64,000 bases of DNA. Source: Favolaschia claudopus. Taxonomy: Eukaryota > Basidiomycota > Agaricomycetes > Agaricales > Mycenaceae. Both the position numbers and the translations under genes were made by a program. This document shows, piece by piece, positions 1 to 12,216 of the stretch (position 1 is its first letter; each line of letters starts with the position of its first letter). Location of the stretch: positions 124,001 to 188,000 of the forward strand of contig JAWWNJ010000170.1 of assembly GCA_037176885.1 (NCBI GenBank), written 5' to 3'. The notes below the pieces were generated by a model that had not been told where the DNA came from, ran no database searches, and saw only the letters and a program-made list of their open reading frames with translations.

Positions 1-846
1 TTTCTCTGCATTTGGCGACATTTCCGCGATCACTCTCAAGAGTCTGCACCCTGCGGCACACGCCTACGGACTAGAACCCAACTGGACGATCGCGTACGAT
101 CACAACTTCACGGAGCTTGCTAGATATCATACTCCGGGAAATCTGCTCGACGCTGCCGTCGAAAGACCTGCGCTGGGCGGAAAGTGTACTGCACTCGCTG
201 TTCATGAGTTGACAAGCCGTACGTTTGCATAATCTAAGTGGTCCACAATCTTAGTTCAGTTGATTATTTTTGTAGTCCCTGGATGGCCGACTATTGCTCA
301 GAATATTAGGGACCATTTTGGCGGTACAACCTATAACCTCTGGACGACATGGGTAAGTACTATACCTCGGCGATATCGACCCATATGCCTCCTAAATCTT
401 CATCACAGGACGGTGTGACCCACGCACACTCCTGCGTCGGAGACACGATTGTGTCGCTGGTTCCAACTGGTAAGTGGACACCATTTGCGCTGATATTCAG
501 CATCGACTCGCGCCGCTTCCCCATAGGAAAGCGTCAATGTACACTCAACAATATCACCACTGATGGCGTGCTTGTGGGTACTAGTGGAACCACTTCTATC
601 ACTATTTCATCCGGGTTTGCGGCAACTGCTGGAGAGACGGTAACGAGTGCGTAGTAATCTCACTTCGCTCTCAACTTGAAAATAATCGTGGTATTACTGC
701 AAATTGCCTTTTTAGAGCAATCAACCCTCGCAGGGGCATACACGGCCTCCATCGTTGTGGGCGTCCCAGACATCTTCTCAGTCGGGGCATCATATACCAT
801 TGGAGTGCAGTTCACCAACACACTGTACGGGTCTAGGCAAGGATAA
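1..846 (+). CDS. 3' part of a five-exon gene, unknown function, possibly secreted
   Basis: The reading frame is open from the window edge and continues through five exons: 1-218, 276-352, 409-469, 527-646 and 716-846, with stop TAA at 844-846. All four introns are GT-AG, 55-70 nt, and the phases agree, so the model is well supported although the start lies outside the window. The visible protein is about 200 residues. It has Cys in GGKC, HSCVG and RQC contexts, possible N-glycosylation sites (NWT, NFT, NIT), and a C-terminal half of alternating Ser/Thr and hydrophobic residues suggesting beta strands. That pattern resembles fungal secreted beta-rich proteins, possibly aerolysin/ETX-like folds, but I cannot assign a family. 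No signal peptide can be judged because the N-terminus is missing. Confidence 0.7.
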
Positions 847-1883
847 TCTTGTTATTGCTTAACAATACCGCTCCATTAACTATCGCGGTTTGCTTAGTTT
901 TGAAACCAAAGTCAACAATCAGGTCCGAATGAGGAAAAGCCTCCCGCGGCAATTCCCCCGAATTGCCGGCAATTGCCCCAAATTCGACGGAATATCTGCG
1001 ATTAGACCAGTTACCTTGCTAGCAACGTTGAAATCTAGTTACCTCTAATTAGGACCCAAATTACCTCGAATTACCTGTACTTTCTGGGGTTCTTTTACCA
1101 CTTTTTGCTCTCAATCCAGTCCGGTATATCTGCAAGTCGATCATGTATTGCAAGACTACATAAGACAGAAACAACTAGGTACATAAATCACGAGCACCGG
1201 TGCTGGGGCTCGCCCCCGAAAAGTAAATGAACGGGACATGGAATCCCACCTTTGAGGTGTGAGGGTTAAACGAAGACATCCTGTTTATAGTGAAGTCAAC
1301 AAGCTGTCGTGAAAGGAAAGGCATATATTCTAACCTTACTCGGCACCGTGCACAGTCCGGTCAACGAAAAGTGGGAGTCCAATTTCATTCTGCAACATAA
1401 TTTCAGTGCTGTATTCATGTACTGCGAGAATGACGAACGCACCAAATATTATTAACTGCACACACTCTTGACCGCATGAAGGCTCGGTTGGGAGTGAGTC
1501 GAGACCGAGTTGAGAGGAGCGGGTATTTACAGAGTCTTACATGTCGGTAGATGGCGCTGAAACGGCGGGGAAGGCTAGGGCGTTGACGACGGACGAGACA
1601 AAGCCACAGCCCGGTCCCGAAGGGCGTGCGCTATGCAGTTTAGCTGCTGCATAAAGAGTCAAAGATCAATACACGTACCAAAACTTAAGTGCAGCGTTCC
1701 TGCCAAACTCAACTCATCCGGTATTCCAACGGGACGATATGAAAGGATTGCCTTGATGTTAGATCGTGATGTTAGATTGAAGCCCGAGAGCGGTCCCACG
1801 GGTTTGCGGTGAGAAGGCGGAGCGGCGTCCTAGTCGTGCTTTCGGCCTTCAACGCGTTTGACTATCACCAATTCGACGAATTC
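847..1883. other. Intergenic, no gene recognised
   Basis: No supported gene. Around 940-1075 there is a run of short alternating AATTGCC and AATTACC words (a degenerate simple repeat). The rest is unremarkable. Confidence 0.5.
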
Positions 1884-2305
1884 ATGCTAAACACCAATGC
1901 TTTCGAACCAACTGGTCATATCCAGCCAGATAACATGTGGGCTTATTCTAGCGGCGAAGAACGTCTCGAGGTGCGTTTCTACTTTCTTGCTCACCTTCCT
2001 CTGGCATGATCTATTTCACTTGCTAGCCCGAACCGATGCAGTGGACTCGAGCATCGCAAGAGCTTCCACATCTCCCCATGCCGAATTTTGGCCCCACCCC
2101 TTCGCCGACTCCATCTCAACAGCAGGAGACGAACTCGGATTCCCCAGCCGACCTCGATGACTATGTGGCACCTCAGGATATTGATCTTGAGCTTAGTGAG
2201 CGCAATATAGTCACCGGGAAGCGTCAAAGAACCAAATCGATGCGCGCTGGAGGGCCAGATCTTGAAGAAAGGGCGCCGAAAAGAGGAGCACAAGCATTGC
2301 CCTAG
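1884..2305 (+). CDS. Tentative two-exon gene, unknown function
   Basis: Two open segments join in phase across a good 56-nt intron (1971-2026, GTGCGT...TGCTAG): exon 1884-1970 from an ATG, exon 2027-2305 to TAG. The spliced product is about 121 residues. It is Pro/Ser-rich in the middle (PTPSPTPSQQQ), acidic after that, and ends in a basic stretch (TGKRQRTKS). Such acidic-then-basic linkers occur in transposon-encoded proteins, but no domain is recognised. It may be a 5' fragment of a larger, decayed gene, because a GTGAGT donor directly follows the stop. Confidence 0.35.
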
Positions 2306-2365
2306 GTGAGTCGGCCGCATGCATGTATGCTAAGCTATTACTGAGGTGACCTTAAGACGTCTTCT

Positions 2366-2480
2366 GCAGTGATTCAACTTGCTCAAGCATCGATATCGGA
2401 AGCACGCAAATTCAACTTCGTTTCGTTGGATAAATTCAACTTTACCCAATCTAGTTGTGAATTCAACTTCACTAGATGTG
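2366..2480 (+). repeat. Short direct repeats of ATTCAACTT
   Basis: The word ATTCAACTT occurs four times between 2369 and 2475, three times as AAATTCAACTT or GAATTCAACTT. It overlaps spurious ORFs. This may be the edge of a transposon or a decayed satellite. Confidence 0.5.
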
Positions 2481-2814
2481 ACGGCGGCTCAATTAAACTA
2501 TTTTTATTTGGGATTCATACAGATGGATCATTCAGATGCGAGAATGTGTACTGAGGCGATACTCGACTGTTAAATCTTGAGTTTCAAGTTGTTCAGTTGA
2601 GTTTCGTAATTATAACGAAAGGTACGAGCTTATTTCTCGCTATAATTGTCTGTATTCGTCTCCACAGTCGTATGTGTGAATCAACTACAGAATAACGGTC
2701 TCAAATGATATCTGAATCGCAGCGATCGAGCAAACGCGGATTTCAACCGTAAATGTGACATATAGTCACATTCTGTGACTGATCTTGGCGGCCTTCGTGA
2801 GGGGCACAAGGGGA

Positions 2815-3525
2815 TGAATCTAACGAGAAACCCGGTTTCCCCAGGAACCCTCCCATATAAGGAAATATTTGAGAAACCCCAACAAAACACTATTTAGAAA
2901 CCCCAGCCGGCAGACTCGGCAAAAACCATTTATTTTGCGAGACTTTTGGAAGGTATAGCCTCTGTTGTGGCTTTATGAGAATCCGAATGACACCCGGCAC
3001 TAGTATCACTGCCAACATGGTCAAGACCGTTGAGAACACTCTGCCGATTGAATTGCCGGGTGCGATTTGATCTCGATCAATGCCCGGCAGATACTGGCAT
3101 ACTGCCGAATCTAACACAGCTACCATGTATGTTTTGCATTGTCATAATATATTCCTACAGTCATGAGAATGGTCATACTCTGACAAATGTATTCACTGAC
3201 TGAATAAAACAGTCAGTACTTGCACTGCAGGATGACTTTATGATATGATCCGGCATCACAACCGACATGGTGCGTCAATTCATTTTTTGATACATGTATC
3301 TCCAGCACTTGTAGATTTCAAGTCTTTGTCTATAGACTTGAAACTCAGCATCTTCCATTGGAGCGGTAGTAAAAGGCTAGAGGCGCAAGAACTCATACCG
3401 TGTTTGCGGCAGGTCAGCCGATTGATTCAAAATCAGATCCGTGGGCGGGGTTCCTTCGAGAAACCCAGCTTCTGAACAATCTTCAAATTACGGCAGGGTT
3501 TCTCCGAGAAACCGGGTTTCCCAGT
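2815..3525. repeat. Region bounded by GAGAAACC/GGTTTC inverted words
   Basis: GAGAAACCCGGTTTCC near 2829 faces GAGAAACCGGGTTTCC near 3505. Further GAGAAACCC words lie at about 2871, 2895 and 3457. The arrangement suggests a small decayed inverted-repeat element of about 700 bp with no coding capacity. No target duplication was found, so its type is open. Confidence 0.3.
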
Positions 3526-3964
3526 AGATTAATCCGGCACAAGGAAGAGAAAAAGTCAAGTTCAACCATACAATGATATAACTAAGGTTATTGGGATCGA
3601 AATATCGGCAAAATTGTCCTTTCAAATTCAATGTATTCTTCACTGTTTCGCTGAGTCCCGGAACTTCCCATTTCAGGCTGATCTCATCTGATGCGGCTGG
3701 TACCGGATTGTTCGGCCAACACGCACAGGCGGCGTGATTGTCACACCTCTTACCCGAGTTCCATTCTTCTCCACCACCTCGACAGCTGAGTCGCACTGTC
3801 GAAAACATCATCAGTGGAACTCGGATGCCAACCCACTCCCATCCTTCTGGCATATACTCTCTTTTTCCAGCGAATGTGGAGGGCCGGAAGAAACGTGGAA
3901 TATACGGGAATACCTAATAAGGGGAGTGAAATCTCAACCATTCATACTTCATACGAGTTGGTTG

Positions 3965-4845
3965 CTACACCGATTCCAATAAAGAGTTGAATGGAGAATA
4001 GCGAAGCAATAACAAACCTCGAATGTCCATGATCGCATGATGCATCGATGGTATTTCGCACATTGTTTGCGTTATATCGTATGCTCTTGCACTTGAGACC
4101 GCCAGACCGAGTCCGTGAGGATCTACAAATCCAAGGATTCCATTCACGGCAAAGCTTTCAAAACGAACTCTACTTTGCATTGAACGCGTGGAGTTGATTA
4201 AAGTGCTGGAACTTGACACACATTCTGATTTCTCGCTGAGTTTGAGGTATTCAGACCACAAGCTGGTAGATTGAAGACGTACCTTCGCTCGAGCACATCG
4301 GAGACTGCTAGCTGGTAATGATTCAGAGTCAATAGTTCATTCACAAACGAGCGAAGGGAACAGGTTAACTCACAAGCCACGAAAGCGAATTGCCGCTCCT
4401 GCTTTACGTGCGGTGTATTCGAAGGCCGACTTGGAATCATTCAGTAGGTCTTCTTGCAAAGATTTGATTCCGATATCTACCTGATCGCTCCACCGATTCC
4501 GATAAACACAAAGGCGAATAGTAAAGCAGTAACAAACCCCGAATGCCTCTTATCGCATGACTGAATTTTGCGATGATGCGGGCGTCGATGGTATTTCGCC
4601 CCTTTCACGGATTGTATTGTATGATAATGCTAGTGCACTTGCAGATGCCGGAGCGAGTCCGTGCGTATCTACGAATGGGAAATGGTAAGCATTGGGAGCA
4701 TCAACATCGCCTCACAGCGAACGAGTCTTCGAAACGCACGCATTCTGCCTATCATCGAGCGCAAGAGACTTCATAAAAGAGACCAGAGCTTAGCACACGT
4801 TCTGGTTTTCGCCAAGTTCGAGGTAAACTGGTACAGCCTCAGCTG
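3965..4845 (-). repeat. Diverged tandem duplication of about 0.5 kb
   Basis: The segment at about 3968-4270 is repeated at about 4489-4840 with many substitutions and indels. Shared landmarks are the CACCGATTCC start, a TCGATGGTATTTCGC core and a GAGTCCGTG word. On the minus strand both copies contain a hydrophobic stretch read as FVTALLFAFVFIGIG or similar, suggesting a duplicated exon with a membrane segment. Stops and frameshifts break both copies, so they are gene remnants. Confidence 0.45.
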
Positions 4846-4896
4846 CGGAATCACCTTTCTCGAGGAGATACTCACAGGAAGACTGGAACGCGGATA

Positions 4897-5335
4897 TTAG
4901 ACGAAAGAAAAAAACGCCCAGAGATTGAGTATTTTGTCGGTATTCCGAAGTTCTTTGACCAGATAATTCAGCATCCACCGTCGTAAGGCACTCTGGAACA
5001 GCGCCTCGGAGGGCTTAGACATTGGAGATCGTTGCACCCATAGGCGTAGTACATTCCGATGGCGTAGTATATTCCGATACCGCAGCCTGGAGAACTCAAG
5101 TAGTGTTGAACATTCAGAGAGAACCTTTGCAGGTGAGTATCTTGTCCGAGTCTGCGTTGCGACCTTGTTCGATAAGAGCCTGTGCTCGGCGTTGGCGAGA
5201 AATTGCGCTCCGCGACGCATATTGAATCTTTAAAGCAGCGAAGTTCGAACTCGCATTGTTGGAAAGCAGGCTGGGCTGGTTGGCTAGTGCTTTGGAGCGG
5301 ATCTTGATAGTTGCAGCGTTGACTGGCCGAGCCAC
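4897..5335 (-). pseudogene. Possible 5' region of a decayed gene, unknown function
   Basis: A minus-strand ORF of 73 residues starts at 5335 (MARPVNAATIKIRS), rich in Ser/Ala/Asn. It is followed at 4897-5130 by overlapping open frames that lead toward the duplicated exons at 3965-4845. No splice chain keeps one frame throughout and no domain is recognised. It may be the 5' end of the gene whose 3' exons were duplicated. Confidence 0.2.
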
Positions 5336-5639
5336 TCTCGACTGAGTTGTACGACGTGCATGGTGGTGTGAAGGAAAGAGAAAGGAAAGAACAACGCGGA
5401 ATTGATGGATGGGGAACGGTAATCAGATCGGATGCAACAAGCTGTTCCGCCTGTTCAGCTGGCGCCGTCGTCTTCAAGACACTTTGAGTCAAGCAAGTAC
5501 AAAGAGGAGTAGAGATTTTGAAGCTCGTATGTGCATTTTTTTTCTTTTACCCAAGGTCACGAAAATAAAGAGGATCGACGCGTTGCTTGTGTCTATGTAC
5601 GCGTTTGATGCATCAGACCATCATCAGTGATTGCCACGT

Positions 5640-8600
5640 GTCACTTTGTCCTCTTCCCCGTTGACGACGTCGACGACGGCCAACGCATTCCCGCCCAACA
5701 GAATTGGCAACGCTTCTGAGCCCCAGTCTTTTTATATCTTCTGCAAACATGGCGCTCTTGGGTTTGAAACTCGAATTTGATCGATTCGATAAACTGCCCC
5801 GGAGTCTTGAGTCTTGACGTCCCCAACTCGTAGGATAGCGCGTGCGCCTTGAGCGGCTGAGCGCTTGTTCCCTGCCTACTGGAGGGCCGTGAATCTCGCT
5901 TCTCGTCGGTCCAAATGGGACACTTTCTCTCGCGTCCCGGTTCGGAAGAAGTGAAAACTTGGCACCAGTCGTGGAGGAGAAACCCTCCGTTCGCTCTCAG
6001 TGAGAGAAAACTAGAATAGGTGTTGTTGAAGGTATGGTGATGGGTTCTCGTGCGTCTTCCTGTTCATCTTATCCGATATACAATGAAGCTGACCCGCTGT
6101 GGCCAGCGCTTTCCACGGTCGCCTCATGGATTCGCATACACCATGCGGCATGACGAGCCACGCGTTACGATGGGGCGAGGGGTTGCATACTGGCAGAGCG
6201 TTCGTTGACGACTTCTCATTTTAGGCTCACCGGTAGGTTTCAAAGCTTTGTATTTTCGGTGCCCCTAACGATAACATACCACCAGCGACCTCCACGATCA
6301 TCTACATCGTGGATGCGCCGTCGGCTGTCCCCTGTACATATTGAGGCGGGCTATGCTCTACAATATGAAGAACGTGTAAATGGAGCGATACGCCGCCATG
6401 GAACGATTCGCATGCTCGTGTGTGATGCGCGAGACTTCCGATGGATCTATGTTAACACATACCCGAAGCCACGACCCCAGGACGCTTCGCCGGGTTCGAT
6501 GGCTTTCTCGACTCTACTGTGTCTGTCAGTGGCTCCGAGGCTCGACATCTCGATTCATATTCTACAAACCCCCAGCCTCGTCAGGATTCTCCCGCGTATC
6601 GATCCGTATGTTAGGCTGGCTCTACGGCAACGATCTGGCTCACCGACGCCCGCCCGTGTCTCGACCGGCGCATACGGTCCTCGCCATCCCACCCTCTGTG
6701 TCACGCAAGCACGCCCGCATTCCTCCCGTTACCGACGGTCGCGCCAGGCGTGTTTGCGGGTCTCGTGTCGCCATGGTCCTGGCTATCCGCGTGGTACTTG
6801 ACTACTTTGATGTCGTTTGTCTCTTCTCTCTCTTCCATTATTCCTCCTCCTCCTCGACGCACCCAATTTCTCGTTACTGTACCCTACCACCCTCTTCCTT
6901 TCTTCCACGCGTCTCTGCTACCTATCTCGCTTACCTTTCACCCATCTCGTCGCCACATCTTCGCTTTTACCTTCCATACATACACTCCGTCGTCTTCGTC
7001 TTCGCCCGATTCGCTCGGTCTACTGATATCTTCGCTAACGATGATACTCCCCCTCCCACCCCGGTCATCGTCTACACACCCGCCGTCATATTTTGCCTTC
7101 CTCCACCTACCTTCATTCACCCCTATCGTTTGCCTCGCACGACATACCTCTTTACATCCCTCACCTCCTTCACATACCTCGTCCCTCCTCCTCATATACG
7201 TACATCCGTTTCTATGTACGATACTTCCCTTCGCTTCGATGCGGATCGTACGAGGCGAGACCCCTCCGCCACGCCGTCGGCGCGCCATCTTTCCTGCTTG
7301 CTGGAGGATACCCAGCCCACCGTTCCCGGCCGGCCCCGCCGCCACCGACACCTCCGCGGTATCTCTAGGCACTGCTGTCCTCCATCTCGCGTGGCCGTAC
7401 CTTCATCATCTGCTCACCATCTCCCCACACTGATAGCATGGAAATCCGCATTGTCGATCCGCCATCTGCGTCCTCCGCCCATTCGTCTCCTACACCCCTA
7501 TCGTTGATACTTCACTTGCTTTTCACCCTCGACGTTCCCGTTATCCTCGTCGACATTCTGCGCCCCCAACGCTCACCCCAATTTTCTCCGCTCTGCATCC
7601 TCACCGTGGCGCATTTTCCGATTCTGGGTGGGCGGCGGGAAGCACGACAACCTGCTTCTACCTTGGGGAGAGGAAGACGGAAGCGGAGGTGGTATTCATG
7701 GCATGCGCCTGGGGCGGAACGAGAGTGGTGGGAAGACGGGTGCGGATGGAGGTCGAAGGGCGGAGAGAGGAGAAGGCGCCGGCGGGGGGAGGGGTACGTG
7801 CGAAACGGGCGTGGCGTGCAGCCTGGGACGTGGCGGGGATGGGATGCTGAAGGAAGGCGAAGATGAGGCGCATGCCCAGGAGCAGCGCGGAGGAAAGGTC
7901 GTCTTTGTCGAGCGGGGATGCTGGGATTGGTATTGGTTGCGCGGGATGTGATGACGAAGATTGAGGGGACACGCAGCGGATGTGCTTGAATGAGTGGGAG
8001 ATGGAGAATGACGTGGGGGCGGACTATGGGATCCGGATGTGGATGTGGAAACAAACGAGGGTGGATGTCGAGGAGGACGCAGACGCCTGGGGTAACGTCT
8101 TGGGCATCAGGACGTTCGAGCGGCAAGCTACCTCTGTGCGTAGTCGTCGTACAGGGATAGTGAGTTCGGTCTTTCGGTATTCGTCGGTGGTACAGTTGCT
8201 GACTCGAATGTACAGATTTTCACTTGATATCTGCTCCTTGGCGACCTCAGCTCGCGCACTGGCACGCCACGCACACTCGGCTTCAATAATCGCCACGAGT
8301 GTGCTCCGATTCGTCTTGTCGATTGCGCTGCGAGCTCGTTGATCGTCTGTCATCGCCGCCGTCTTCGTCTTCCAGCAAAATCAAGTCCAAGTTCTGCAGC
8401 TTTGGGCTAAATATAAGCCACGGACTTGGTTTCCCCTTTGTTCTCCCACACCTCCACTCATCTTTTCGAGACTTGATGCAACTGTAACTTTCACCTATCT
8501 ATTGTCACCTCTTTACCTTCCCTAGGTCTGTTTGTTAGATTAGCCCGAATTTCCTTGCGCCCTTTCACGCTACTCGGCCGAGCACTAAATATCTCATCTA

Positions 8601-8860
8601 CGAGTACAGCTTCTATTCTGCTCTCGACACGTACAATACAGCATGAGATTAGCGCTACGTACTCAGTACAATGCGAAGAGTAGATAGAGTAACTTAGGTC
8701 GGGGAGGGAGTGAGGTAGCAAACTAAAATACAAACGGAGCCGTCGCCGTCATCACTCCCCGCTCGTCGCTCACCTCCGTACTTGGTTCTTGCATCCTCCC
8801 CCTCCGCATATATCAACCTCGGTCTGGCCAGGCACAACGAGCACATTCAGACACCCGGCC
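5640..8860. other. No supported gene; strongly strand-biased composition
   Basis: About 6815-7590 is pyrimidine-rich on the plus strand and about 7640-8070 is purine-rich. The long overlapping ORFs here (the longest 375 codons) are explained by this bias: they are Pro/Ser/Arg-rich, lie in all frames, and show no domain or exon structure. TATA-like AAATATAA lies near 8408 without a convincing gene after it. Confidence 0.5.
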
Positions 8861-10908
8861 CCGCACCATGAATCACCTTCTCCTCTCCCTAACGCCCACG
8901 GAACCCGAAAGACCAGCAGTGCGCCGAGTCGGAGAGAATGAAGACGACTCGAGAAGAAAGCGGAATCGACTCGGTGCTATCGTTGGGTCGGGGTACATTG
9001 TCCGGTGGTTTGGGGGTTTTGGGGGCGGAGGGCGGAAGGTGGGGAAGGGGAAGAGAAAGGGGTGGTTGATAGGTAGATTATGCGACGGACGGCGTGGAGG
9101 CAGGAGTATCGTATGGAGGTCGTAGGTATGGATAGGTAGGCGGGGAATCTGTGTATAGGGTGTACTGTGGTCGAAGGACAGCATGGAAGGACGAGATAAA
9201 TGGAGGGGGTAATGCTGGAGGGGATTGGAGCGAGTATGGCTGGAGTATGGGGAGGGCTGCGAGATACACCGACGTCAGTCAGTGCCACTGACGTGACGCC
9301 GAGGAATGAGTACGGCGCACAGAAGGGAAATACGGGGAGGGCGGGGGGAAGGGGTACGTACGTTGGATGCATTAGGCAACGGAAGTAGGTGGGCAATGGG
9401 CGGGGTGTAATGACGGCGACAAAAGGAAGGGAAAGAAGATCGGATTAGGGAAGACGGAGGGTACGGGTTAAAATGCAAGGCATAAGCAAAAAGAAGAAAG
9501 GAAAAGGTATAGCAGCAGAGAGTAGACTCTTTAGAGGGAGTGAGAGCGATTGAAGAGGGCCACTTGAGCTCCGCTAGTCGTATTGGCGCGGATTCGGGAG
9601 ACAGACCGGATAGCGGTGGAATCGTCGACAGCGTCTTCGGTCTAGTCTGAGGGTCGCAGCGGAGTCGTTGCGATGGTGCCAGCGCCGGAGCTGTGAAGCA
9701 GTCGCGCGTGGAAGACATATTGCAGGTCTGACTGGAGTCAAGTGGAGAGTGACCACCAGAAGCGCCAGGATACGTTCAAGGTAGAAGCAGCATTATGACT
9801 GCCAGTTCGCGTATACAGAGTAGCTGGAGTAAATCCACGACAGCCCGTCGATTTTCGATAGCGCCGCTAGCAGCATACGCTGCAAGTCACAGTTCAGTCA
9901 GCGGGTAGTTTACAAGCCAAGGACCAGTGAAATACAAAGAACAGAAAACGCACGATAGCTGCTGTATACTCTCGCAACAACCACAAGCAATCCTTTAGCT
10001 CAACCACTCAGAAATTGTGCTGCCTTCATGATCTTTCCCAAGGGTGTACAGAGAAGCGCCCTTTGTACTTGTAGCTGTTGTGGCGTTCATTCGTCCTCAT
10101 GTGTATCGATCTCGAGGCGCTGAAAGGACCGTCGACGAGGGGGAGAATGAGGAACCGGCGGCATCACGAAAAATCATCCGAGCCTGGGAAGATGCCGGCA
10201 ACACGGTTCGAGGCTTGGTTGAGGCTTGGTCGCGAGTCCCTCCAGCTTCGAATTTCCATCCAAGAAACGACTAACTCTGGACTGTCCACAGCAAGCTAGC
10301 TCATGTCTTGAGATGACCCTGCCCACTCCAATGACGCGTCACGTCATGCTTCGCTCTTTCTTTCGGACCACCACCGTCTCCGCTGTTGCTTAAGCCTGCC
10401 TCCCTCCCGCCCTCTCTCCTGTGCTCTCCCGCCAGCGCACGCTCGACTTCTGACTGCTCATTCATCAAGCTCTCATAGACGCGCCAACCCAACTTGAAGA
10501 CATCAAAGTCCCCGTCGTCTGATATGATTAATGAATTCAGGATTCCACACGTCTGATCAAGTTTACCGACCAGACCAAGTCAAATCTATGGATCTGGGAC
10601 TTACGCGCTCGCCTTGTCGCTGCAGCATTCACCCCATCGACACTTCCAAGTTCCGAGTCGAGACGCGGGGAGGATAATGAATACTGGTACTGGGCGGGCT
10701 TATAACATAGAGCCAGTGTGTGCTGAAATGCTCTTTTCTTTCATCTTTTCCCTCTCAACTTGAAATCGTTTTTGGATCGTTGTCTGACTTTCCTTCCTCG
10801 CCGATACCAGCCTCACTTTTGTCGAGACGAGCAAGGTCTTCCTGTCGCGCTATCATCGTAATTTTGGGCTGATCCTCAGAACAATGCCTTGAATCTGGCG
10901 GGCATTAG
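8861..10908. other. No supported gene; purine-rich tract at about 8980-9560
   Basis: A second G/A-rich tract (about 8980-9560) produces long mirror ORFs on the minus strand. An 85-codon ORF starts at 8868 after a reasonable CACCATGA context but has only Arg/Gly-rich low complexity. From 9570 to 10,908 nothing is recognised. A pyrimidine-rich stretch at 10,735-10,800 resembles a basidiomycete core promoter. Confidence 0.45.
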
Positions 10909-11364
10909 ATGGAGCTCGTGCGCACCGCAATATCTATGGTATGCCTCAGGCTCATCCTTCTCTTCTCTCTCCGTCGACTGACATCTTCATACTATCTTTT
11001 CAATGCAGCTCACTCTCCTGCTGGCCATCGGCTCTCTTCTATCGATGTCGCTCCCAACCCATCGCGACCATCTGCTTCGTCGACCGCTGCTGCTTTCCCC
11101 CCATCGGCAAAATACCTTCATCTTCGTCATGGTCTCGTCGACTTCGTGCTTCGCGAGATCAACTCGGTCAATTTGGTGCACACCGGCGACCGCACGTATG
11201 TCTCGCTGGTCTTCCTCCTCCCATCCTTCACGCATCTCCACGCTGCAGAAATCGTACCTTTCGTGCTCCATTCCTCATCGGCTCCTTTATTCTCGCAACG
11301 CCGCCTCAAATGCACCCACCCGCTTCGTTTGTCCCCTTCCTTATTTTTGTCATGCATTCAATAG
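10909..11364 (+). CDS. Tentative three-exon small protein with N-terminal hydrophobic segment
   Basis: Exons 10909-10938, 11009-11195 and 11251-11364 join in phase through two GT-AG introns and give about 108 residues. Splicing places a hydrophobic stretch (LTLLLAIGSLLSM) right after a short basic start, as in a signal peptide or membrane anchor. A pyrimidine-rich promoter-like stretch lies about 100-170 bp upstream. The rest is basic and of low complexity, with no known domain. It could equally be an untranslated leader of something else. Confidence 0.25.
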   Translation: MELVRTAISMVCLRLILLFSLRRLTSSYYLFNAAHSPAGHRLSSIDVAPNPSRPSASSTAAAFPPSAKYLHLRHGLVDFVLREINSVNLVHTGDRTYVSLVFLLPSFTHLHAAEIVPFVLHSSSAPLFSQRRLKCTHPLRLSPSLFLSCIQ

Positions 11365-12163
11365 GTCTGCCTTTTCTCGCCGCTGTAACTATCTTTTCCT
11401 CGCTTATGCGCCTTGCTGGTAATGCTGGATATTGCTAATGCCCTGTTGTTCTTCCTGATTCTTCCTTTTAGAATCGATTTCACCTCTCAAGAACTCATTT
11501 TGAAATTTGTTATTATGTAACTTGGTATGATTTCCTCGTCTTGATATTTTTTCTTCCGACGCATGTATCACTGGCCCGATCTCAAATAAACTGTGTGTCT
11601 TCAAAAGCGGGTACTCAATCTCGCTCTCAAAGTCTTTCCTTAGCTACTTATATTATGTTTTGAACTGGTTCGAGCTCTCAGCCTTGTCTCAGCCTTCATT
11701 CTGCGTCACTCAGTTCCATTTTTCACCATACGGAGTATTTCGCCAGTTCCCTGTCTTTGTTATCTTTGCTCATCCACGACTTATTTCGCTGACTGTGTCG
11801 ATTTTTATGATCCTGACCCCAATGATAAACAAATCTGTATCAAGTGCGTCTTTTTCAAGCACATACTTGATCATTTGCTCACGGTTCTTGTTGCGTTGTG
11901 CCGTATTTTCTAGCGTTGGATGCAACAGTACTAGTACATTATTTACTGGTGGAGGATTCGATCGACGATTCGATGCGCGCATGAGTTTGCATACAGACGT
12001 TCAACGGCTCTGTCTGTATTTAGCCAGGACTCGAATATATATATCACTCATTCTTGACAGGAAGCACGAGGCAGTCCGCGGCCTTGGATTCCCAAGGCGA
12101 AAATACTCTCGCGGAGATACGGGGCAGAATAAGGATCCGATTTCGGCGGCGGCAAAAGGGAAG

Positions 12164-12169
12164 TATAAA
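12164..12169 (+). promoter_or_regulatory. TATA box of the NLR gene
   Basis: TATAAA lies 53 nt upstream of the NLR start codon at 12217, which has a strong ACCACCATGG context. The spacing suits fungal core promoters. Confidence 0.5.
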
Positions 12170-12216
12170 GAGCTGTGGAGTGACAAGGATCACCCTTCCC
12201 CTTGTCCTCTACCACC

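Noticed and set aside
6380..7507. Longest uninterrupted ORF in the first 10 kb (375 codons)
   Set aside because: It lies in a pyrimidine-rich tract with equally long overlapping ORFs in other frames, is low-complexity, and has no domain or credible exon structure.
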